A stretch of 64,000 nucleotides of DNA from Siccirubricoccus phaeus (GTDB lineage Bacteria; Pseudomonadota; Alphaproteobacteria; Acetobacterales; Acetobacteraceae): positions 310,001 through 374,000 of the forward strand of contig NZ_SRXO01000004.1 in NCBI RefSeq assembly GCF_008360935.1. Direction: 5' to 3'. Positions within the stretch are counted from its first letter, which is position 1. Each line of letters begins with the position of its first letter. Positions 58,881 to 64,000 of this stretch are shown here, piece after piece. A program made the position numbers and the translations under genes. The notes under the pieces are model-generated. The model searched no databases. It had not been told where the DNA came from and saw only the letters and a program-made list of their open reading frames with translations.

Positions 58881-59963
58881 TCAGGCGCGTTCCGCCAGCG
58901 CCAGGAAATTGGCGCTGCTGTCCTCCGCCACGCGGAACCAGCTCTGCGTATCCCGGCGGAACTTGTCCCAATGCGCATGCACGCGCTTGAAGCGCGGATT
59001 GCCGTCGCCGATTTCCGCATAGGTTTCCTGCGTCGCCTTGTGGCAGGCCATCAGGATCTCCCGCGAATAGGGGCGTAGCTTCGCGCCGCCCGCCACCAGG
59101 CGCCGCAGCGCCGCGACGTTCAGCGCGTCGTAGCGGCCGATGGACCAGACATTCGTCTCCCCCACCACCGCTTCCAGCACCTGCTGGTAGGCCTTCGGCA
59201 GCGCCTCCCAGGATTTCGTGTTGATGAGGATGTCGCCCTCGGAGCAGGGCTCCCACCAGCCCGGGTAGTAGTAGTATTGCGCGACGCGGTGGAAGCCGAG
59301 CTTCTCATCGTCATGCGGCCCCACCCATTCGGCGCCGTCGATGACGCCGCGCTCCAGCGCCGGGTAGATGTCGGTCGCGCCAAGCTGCTGGGCGACGACG
59401 CCGAGCTTCTGCAGCACCATCCCGCCGGTGCCGCCGATGCGGAATTTCAGCCCCTGCAGATCGGCGGCGGTGCGCAGCTCCTTGCGGAACCAGCCGCCCA
59501 TCTGGGCGCCGGTGTTGTTGGAGGGGAGCGCGACCACGCCCTGGTCCCGGTACACCTCTTCCATCACCTCGCGCCCGCCGCCTTGCTGGATCCAGGCCAG
59601 GTGCTGGCGGGCATTCATGCCGAAGGGCATTTCCGTGCCGAACCCCATCGAGGGGTCCTTGCCGATGTAGTAATAGGCGGCGGTGTGGCCGCATTCGACA
59701 TTGCCGCCCCCCACCGCATCCAGCACCTGCAGCGCCGGCACCAATTCGCCGGCGGCGAAGATGCGGATCTGGAAGGCGCCCCCGGTCAGCTCCGCCACGC
59801 GGCGCGAGAGCAGCTCGGCCACGCCCCAGAGCACATCGGTGGATTTCGGGAAGCTGCTCGCCAGGCGCCACATCACCTGGGGCTGGGCGGAGGCAAGCTT
59901 GGGGGTGGCGAGCGCAGTGCCGGCCGCCCCCGCGGCCAGCAGGCCGCGACGGTTCATGGACAT
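58881..59963 (-). CDS. TRAP transporter solute receptor, DctP family
   Basis: This 360-residue receptor for a TRAP secondary transporter belongs to the TakP-like branch that binds 2-oxo acids or lactate. The twin-arginine-like leader SMNRRGLLAAGAAGTALA is followed by QPQVMWRLASSFPKSTDVLWG, typical for the branch. LKFRIGGTGGMVLQKLG contains the Arg that binds the ligand carboxylate, and WVGPHDDEKLGFH and YYYYPGWWEPC are further marks of the Ca2+/ligand region. DctQ and DctM genes are not adjacent. It is convergent to the family-5 receptor gene, with about 200 bases between them. Confidence 0.9.
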   Translation of the reverse strand: MSMNRRGLLAAGAAGTALATPKLASAQPQVMWRLASSFPKSTDVLWGVAELLSRRVAELTGGAFQIRIFAAGELVPALQVLDAVGGGNVECGHTAAYYYIGKDPSMGFGTEMPFGMNARQHLAWIQQGGGREVMEEVYRDQGVVALPSNNTGAQMGGWFRKELRTAADLQGLKFRIGGTGGMVLQKLGVVAQQLGATDIYPALERGVIDGAEWVGPHDDEKLGFHRVAQYYYYPGWWEPCSEGDILINTKSWEALPKAYQQVLEAVVGETNVWSIGRYDALNVAALRRLVAGGAKLRPYSREILMACHKATQETYAEIGDGNPRFKRVHAHWDKFRRDTQSWFRVAEDSSANFLALAERA

Positions 59964-60102
59964 TCGAACTCCCTGTCATTCCCGGCCGCCCTTCTGGTCG
60001 GGGCAGCCTGGGAGGGAGGCTAGAGCAAATGTCAGCGAAAAGGGAACGACGATCCCGGCTGGCGGGCCTGGATGAAAACTTGTTAACCAGGCCGCGACCG
60101 AC

Positions 60103-60441
60103 TCAGGCCATGCCGGGGTTGGCGGCGCGGCACAGCGCCGCGAAGCCGTCCGAGATGAATTCCGGCCGCTTGTAGAAGCCCTTGATCCAGCTCGCCAGCA
60201 TGCAGAGCTCCTCCAGCCGCAGGATCTCGTCCAGGGTCCCGTCCGGGAAATGGATGCCGAAGCTGGTGTGGATGAGGCCCAGCATCTCCTCCACCTGCTC
60301 GATGGAGAGGCCCAGCTCGGTCTCGAGCTGGGCGTGGCGGGTGAGCCGGGCTTCCTCGATGCCGTATTCGTCGCGGATCGCCTTCACGATCCAGCGGAAC
60401 ATGGTCATCCAGTTCTTCACCTCGTCGATCGGTCTGGCCAT
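60103..60441 (-). CDS. small protein with acyl-carrier-like fold (DUF1493-like)
   Basis: This 112-residue protein resembles proteins annotated as DUF1493, which look like acyl carrier proteins. ELGLSIEQVEEMLGLIHTSF corresponds to helix 2 of a carrier, but the phosphopantetheine motif D-S-L is not present (LGLS only), so activity as a holo carrier is doubtful. The C-terminal part is LCMLASWIKGFYKRPEF. It lies downstream of a TRAP receptor gene with a separate promoter region. Function unknown; the family assignment is by eye and uncertain. Confidence 0.55.
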   Translation of the reverse strand: MARPIDEVKNWMTMFRWIVKAIRDEYGIEEARLTRHAQLETELGLSIEQVEEMLGLIHTSFGIHFPDGTLDEILRLEELCMLASWIKGFYKRPEFISDGFAALCRAANPGMA

Positions 60442-60600
60442 GCCGGTTCCAGGAGGCGGCCGGCCCCGGGGCGAAGGCTCCTGCCCTCGGGCCCGGCGGC
60501 GGCCGCCACGGGGGTGACGGAGGGCCGCCGTCTTGGCCGCAGCCCGGCCTTGCTAGCCGGCCAAGTTGAAGAAAGCGTTGAAGGGCGGGCAAAGCCGGGC

Positions 60601-60840
60601 GCCGGCGCCGTGCGGGGAAGGCAGCCCTGCCCGCCGGGCCGGCACTGCCGGACGGCCCCGCCCGTGTCGTGTCGGAAAGGCAGCCGTGTCCGGCCCAGCC
60701 GAGGCCGCCGGACGGCCCCGCCCGTGCCGTGTGGGGAAAGTCAGCCTTGCCCGCCCGGCCGACGCTGCCGAACGACCCGCTCGCACCGTGCAGGAAAGGC
60801 AGCCTTGCCTGGCCGACCGGCATCGCCAGGCGGCCCGCCC
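60601..60840. repeat. four imperfect 60-bp tandem repeats
   Basis: The block consists of four consecutive units with an exact or near-exact 60-base period. Each has a GTG(C/T)..GGAAAGGCAGCC core followed by GCCGGACGGCCCCGCC-like sequence; the first three units align without gaps and the fourth with a one-base shift. The period is 20 codons, so several frames stay open across it, none with a convincing start. It lies in the 437-base gap between the carrier-like gene and the GGDEF-EAL gene, where no other feature is seen. Confidence 0.8.
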
Positions 60841-60878
60841 CGTACCGGTGAGGCGCCCGCCCCCCCCCGCCCGCCAGC

Positions 60879-63077
60879 TCAGCGCGCCGGCAGGATGGGC
60901 GGCGGCTGGGGCCCCGCCATGGGCTGCGGCAGGCCCAGCAGATAGCCCTGCAGCTCGCCGCAACCGGCCTCCACCAGGCAGCGGCGCTGCGCCTCGGTCT
61001 CCACCCCCTCCGCCGTGGTGGCGATGCCGAGGCGGCCGCACAGCTCGACGATCCCCTGCAGCACGGCCAGCTCCCGCGGCTCGGTCGCGACCTCCCGCAC
61101 GAAGCTCTGGTCGATCTTCACCCGGTCGAAGGGGAAGAGGCGGAGATCGGCAAGCTGCGTCGCGCCGGTGCCGAAATCGTCGATCGCCAGCTTCACGCCG
61201 AGCGCATGCAGCTCCCGCAGGCTGGCGACGCTGTCCCGGCCATGCGCCAGGGCGCCGCGCTCGCTCAGCTCCAGCTCCAGCCGCGCCGGGGCCAGGCCGC
61301 TGCCCTGCAGCGCCGCCGCCACCTCGGCAGCGAAGCCCGGATGGCGGAGCTGGTCGGGCGAGACATTCACCGCGACCCGCAGCCGTGGATTGCCCCAGCC
61401 CACCGCGTCCAGGCAGGCCTTGTGCAGCACATAGGCGCCAAGCGGGAAGATGAAGCCGGTGCCCTCCGCCGCGCCGATGAAGCGCTGCGGGGAGAGGATG
61501 CCATGGCCCGGGCGATGCCAGCGCAGCAGCGCCTCATAGCCGGTCAGCACGCCGCTCTGCGCGGCGAAGACCGGCTGGTAGTGCAGCACGAATTGATCGG
61601 CGGCCAGCGCATCCCGCATGGTGCTGGCCAGGTCGGCATCCCGCCCCATCCGCGGGTCGTACAGGGCAACGCTGCCACGGCCGCGCCGCTTCGCCTCGGC
61701 CAGGGCAAGCTCGGCGGCGTCCAGCAGGAATTCCAGCGGCTGCTCCGCCTGGGCGATGGCGATGCCGGCGGCGGCGCCGCTGGCGACGCGGTGCGGCCCG
61801 ATCTGGTAGGCGGCGCCGAGGGATTGCACCAGCCTGCCGGCCAGGCCGGCCGCCATGGCTTCCGGGTCCGCCCCGGTACCCTCCGGCCCGCCGGGCAGCA
61901 GCAGGGCGAATTGATCGCCGCCCAGCCGCGCGAGCAGATCCCCCGGGCGCAGGGAGCGGGCGAGCCGCCCCGCCGCGGCGCGCAGCAGCGCATCCCCGGC
62001 CGGGCGGCCGAGGCTTTCATTCACCTGCCGGAAGCGGGAGAGGTCGAGGAGGATGAGGGCGGCGCCGAGGCCGGCCTCGCGCAGCAGCGCTTCCGCCCGG
62101 GCGGTGAAATGCTGCCGGTTGGGCAGCTCGGTCAGCGGCTCGTGCGTTGCCAGGTATTCGATGCGGGCGCGGTCCCGGGCGCGGTCCTGTTCCAGCGCCT
62201 TGGCGGGGGAGAGGTCGTGGAGGAAGACCGCCATGCCGCCCCCCGCCGCCGGGTGAGGCTGCAGCCAGAGGCAGGTGCCGCCGGGCAGCCAGGCTTCGGT
62301 GCCCGGCACGTTCTGGCCGCCCATTGCGTTGGCGCAGAGGGCGGCGAAGGCGCCTTCCTGGTCCTGCGGGAAGCTGGTGCGGAAATCCGTGCCTTCCGCC
62401 AGGGGCTCGCCGAGGAGGGTGGCGGCGCGCCGGTTGGCATGGGCGATGCGCCAATCCGGCCCGACCAGCACCACGCCTTCCGAGGTGCCGTCCAGCACCA
62501 CGGCAAGCCGCGCCGCCGCCATCTCCGCCGCCTGCCGGGCGGCGAGCAGCTCCTGCTCCTGCCGGCGATGCCCGCTAGCGTCGCAGAAGGTGGCGCGCAG
62601 CAGGGCGGGCTGGCCGCCCTGCCGGGTGCCGCGGAACCAGGCCAGCACCGGCAGGTGGTCGCCCCCCGGGCGGAGCAATTCCAGGGAGAGGGCCGGCACT
62701 TCCCCCTGCGACGGCAGGTCGGCCAGGAGTTGCCGATCCAGTACGGCGCGGCTGGCGGGGCTCAGCGCCTCTCGCAGGGGGAGGCCGGGCCGGGCTTTTT
62801 CCGGCCCGACCCAGCGGTGAAAGGTGCGGTTGGCCCAGAGGATGACGCCTTCCGGGCCGAGGGTCAGGCAGGCGAAGGGCAGGTCGTCGAAGAATTCCTC
62901 CGCGTCCCGGGCATCGGAGGGGGTGGCCGGCGCCGGTTCGGGCCGAGGGATCATCTGCGCCATGCGGCCCGGGCCGGGTCGGGGCGGGGGGAAGCGGGTG
63001 GGGCTGGCGGGGGGCGCAGGGCGCGGATCGGCCTTCGTCCTGTTGGGGGCTGTCGCACCATCGCGGTCAGTTCTCAT
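60879..63077 (-). CDS. PAS-PAS-GGDEF-EAL protein, probable c-di-GMP phosphodiesterase
   Basis: This 732-residue cytoplasmic signalling protein has two PAS-like sensor domains (about residues 65-115 and 195-290), a GGDEF domain (about 310-470) and an EAL domain (about 485-720). The GGDEF signature reads RLGGDQFALL, with Gln in place of the metal-binding Glu, so cyclase activity is probably lost. The EAL domain keeps EALLRW, NVSPDQL, ELSERG, IDDFGTG, KIDQSF and AEGVET, so hydrolysis of c-di-GMP is expected. The start is uncertain: ATGs at 62963 and 62954 would remove a Pro-rich N-terminus and lie closer to the first PAS domain. The gene stands alone, reading away from the AT-rich block. Confidence 0.88.
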   Translation of the reverse strand: MRTDRDGATAPNRTKADPRPAPPASPTRFPPPRPGPGRMAQMIPRPEPAPATPSDARDAEEFFDDLPFACLTLGPEGVILWANRTFHRWVGPEKARPGLPLREALSPASRAVLDRQLLADLPSQGEVPALSLELLRPGGDHLPVLAWFRGTRQGGQPALLRATFCDASGHRRQEQELLAARQAAEMAAARLAVVLDGTSEGVVLVGPDWRIAHANRRAATLLGEPLAEGTDFRTSFPQDQEGAFAALCANAMGGQNVPGTEAWLPGGTCLWLQPHPAAGGGMAVFLHDLSPAKALEQDRARDRARIEYLATHEPLTELPNRQHFTARAEALLREAGLGAALILLDLSRFRQVNESLGRPAGDALLRAAAGRLARSLRPGDLLARLGGDQFALLLPGGPEGTGADPEAMAAGLAGRLVQSLGAAYQIGPHRVASGAAAGIAIAQAEQPLEFLLDAAELALAEAKRRGRGSVALYDPRMGRDADLASTMRDALAADQFVLHYQPVFAAQSGVLTGYEALLRWHRPGHGILSPQRFIGAAEGTGFIFPLGAYVLHKACLDAVGWGNPRLRVAVNVSPDQLRHPGFAAEVAAALQGSGLAPARLELELSERGALAHGRDSVASLRELHALGVKLAIDDFGTGATQLADLRLFPFDRVKIDQSFVREVATEPRELAVLQGIVELCGRLGIATTAEGVETEAQRRCLVEAGCGELQGYLLGLPQPMAGPQPPPILPAR

Positions 63078-63620
63078 CCCGAGGGGGCGTCACAAGTGGA
63101 GACGGGGCGGCTCGCCGCGTCCGCGCGCGGAATTACATCTAACGATTTAACGACCTCTCGGGTAGGTAAATTTAAAGTTGTGGCGCCGCCCATGTCCACC
63201 ACCGTTATTCCGTGCGAGTAATTCTTTATACTTTGTCGCGTACATTGTGTTACTTGTAGCACAGATTATAGAAGAAAACCAGCTAGGATGAACGGAGTGT
63301 GGCATTCTCGCAGGCTGATGCGCCAGCGAATAATGTATATTCATGGCCGCCGAAGTTTTGCCAATACGAAACGAAAAGCCGCAGCAGGCCGCGACGCGGT
63401 CGGCAGGGCCGGGGAGAGGGTGCCTTGGCTGGGGAAGAAAGCGGGCGGGCGGCCGCCCTCGCCTGTCCGGGCAAGCGGTCCCGGCCGGGCGTCGCCCTCC
63501 CGCGGCATGATTTCCGCGCCGAGCTTTGCCGGCCTGGCTAAGACACCGTGGCGCGCGATCGCCGGCGCGCCTGGCCCGCACAGGGCGTGCGAGCCCGCCC
63601 GGCGTTCCGCGGCCCGGCCC
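63078..63620. other. intergenic region with AT-rich block (about 63130-63370)
   Basis: These 543 bases are without a supported gene. The part from 63130 to 63370 is conspicuously rich in A and T against the GC-rich surroundings. On the minus strand TTGGCA (63364-63359) and TATACA (63339-63334) could form a weak promoter with a long, 19-base spacer for the GGDEF-EAL gene. Small open frames here show no family similarity. Confidence 0.45.
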
Positions 63621-64000
63621 TCAGCGCAGCGGCAGGGCGTAGATCAGCCCGCCCTGGGTCCACAGCTTGTTCGGCCCGCGCGGCAGGTCCACCGGAGTGT
63701 TCGGGCCGAAGGAGCGGTCATAGATCTCGCCGTAATTCCCCAGCGCCCGGACCATGTTGTAGGCCCAGGCGCGGTCCAGCTTCAGCGCCTCCCCCAGCTC
63801 CGGCGTCACGCCCAGCAGGCGGCGGGTGTTGGGGTTCACGCTGGTGCGGCGCTGCTCCTCGGCATTGGCCTGGGTGACGCCCTGCTCCTCCGCCTCGATC
63901 AGCGCCGTGGTCACCCAGCGCACCACGTCGAACCATTGCGGGTCGTCGCGGCGGATATAGGCGCCGTAGGGCTCCTTGCTGAAGCGCTCCGGCAGCACCA
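63621..64000 (-). CDS. aapJ: general L-amino-acid ABC transporter receptor AapJ, C-terminal part
   Basis: Only the last 125 or so residues are in the window; the gene continues beyond the right edge. The sequence KEPYGAYIRRDDPQWFDVVRW and the final GNYGEIYDRSFG with PRGPNKLWTQGGLIYALPLR are characteristic of AapJ/BztA, the periplasmic receptor of the general L-amino-acid importer of alphaproteobacteria. The frame is open up to the edge, and the first Met-like codon there is not the start. The aapQMP genes would be expected elsewhere, since the 3' side here is a non-coding region. Confidence 0.88.
   Translation of the reverse strand, partial: VLPERFSKEPYGAYIRRDDPQWFDVVRWVTTALIEAEEQGVTQANAEEQRRTSVNPNTRRLLGVTPELGEALKLDRAWAYNMVRALGNYGEIYDRSFGPNTPVDLPRGPNKLWTQGGLIYALPLR

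Noticed and set aside
61206-63221. 671-residue plus-strand frame
   Set aside because: Antisense to the PAS-GGDEF-EAL gene and without recognisable motifs.
63147-63581. small minus-strand protein in the AT-rich region
   Set aside because: Low-complexity Arg/Pro-rich start, no ribosome site, and no family resemblance.
1-64000. CRISPR array, rRNA operon, riboswitch or replication origin
   Set aside because: No regularly spaced direct repeats with unique spacers, no rRNA sequence, and no riboswitch or origin core was recognised on reading both strands.

Overview
The window is a high-GC chromosomal segment of an alphaproteobacterium, most likely an acetic-acid-bacterium relative of the Roseomonas type (Acetobacteraceae). 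The evidence is the atpI-atpB-atpE-atpF'-atpF gene order, six Bug-type tripartite tricarboxylate transporter (TTT) receptors with two TctBA membrane pairs, a tungsten/molybdenum formate dehydrogenase with a fused NuoE-NuoF beta subunit, and an alphaproteobacterial tRNA-Ala(GGC) fragment. No sequence search was possible, so the genus is inference.

Region by region. 1-2299 is the end of an integrated element: a truncated tyrosine recombinase, a P4-type integrase, and a 45-nt 3' piece of tRNA-Ala(GGC) that marks the attachment junction. 2536-7025 is an NAD-linked formate dehydrogenase. 7348-18791 holds a His-rich lipoprotein, a TTT system (Bug-TctB-TctA-Bug), an IclR regulator with its probable operators, a D-aminoacylase-type amidohydrolase, a Baeyer-Villiger monooxygenase, an orphan Bug receptor and a MarR regulator. 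19108-24673 is a polar amino-acid ABC importer between two NtaA/DszA-type flavin monooxygenases.

24717-45490 is the most interesting part. I read it as one regulon. Four copies of a TGTGATCACA-type palindrome lie in front of its transcription units, and a GntR/FCD regulator (40984-41727) is encoded beside one of them. The regulon contains two versions of a gene triad: an opine-dehydrogenase-family enzyme, an M24 'peptidase' that has lost metal ligands, and a muconate-cycloisomerase-type enolase. It also carries a second TTT system with tandem Bug receptors, two flavin monooxygenases, an orphan Bug receptor, a dipicolinate-synthase-A homologue, a 4-oxalocrotonate tautomerase, a VOC protein, and a molybdenum hydroxylase whose iron-sulfur and Mo domains are fused. 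Together these look like uptake and breakdown of an unidentified nitrogen-containing carboxylate (N-carboxyalkyl amino acid, imino acid or N-heterocyclic acid). The substrate is not shown by the sequence.

45599-54087 holds a LuxR-type regulator, three MFS transporters, an alpha/beta-hydrolase-like protein lacking its nucleophile, a phytanoyl-CoA-dioxygenase-family protein and an AraC regulator. 54300-56833 is the F0 part of ATP synthase. The rest comprises a family-5 ABC receptor, a TRAP receptor, a small carrier-like protein, four 60-bp tandem repeats, a PAS-PAS-GGDEF-EAL protein, an AT-rich intergenic block and the 3' end of an AapJ-type amino-acid receptor.

Dispersed throughout are palindromic elements built from hairpins with TAGAGC...GCTCTA ends. 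They sit directly at the 3' ends of genes and often supply the TAG stop codon.
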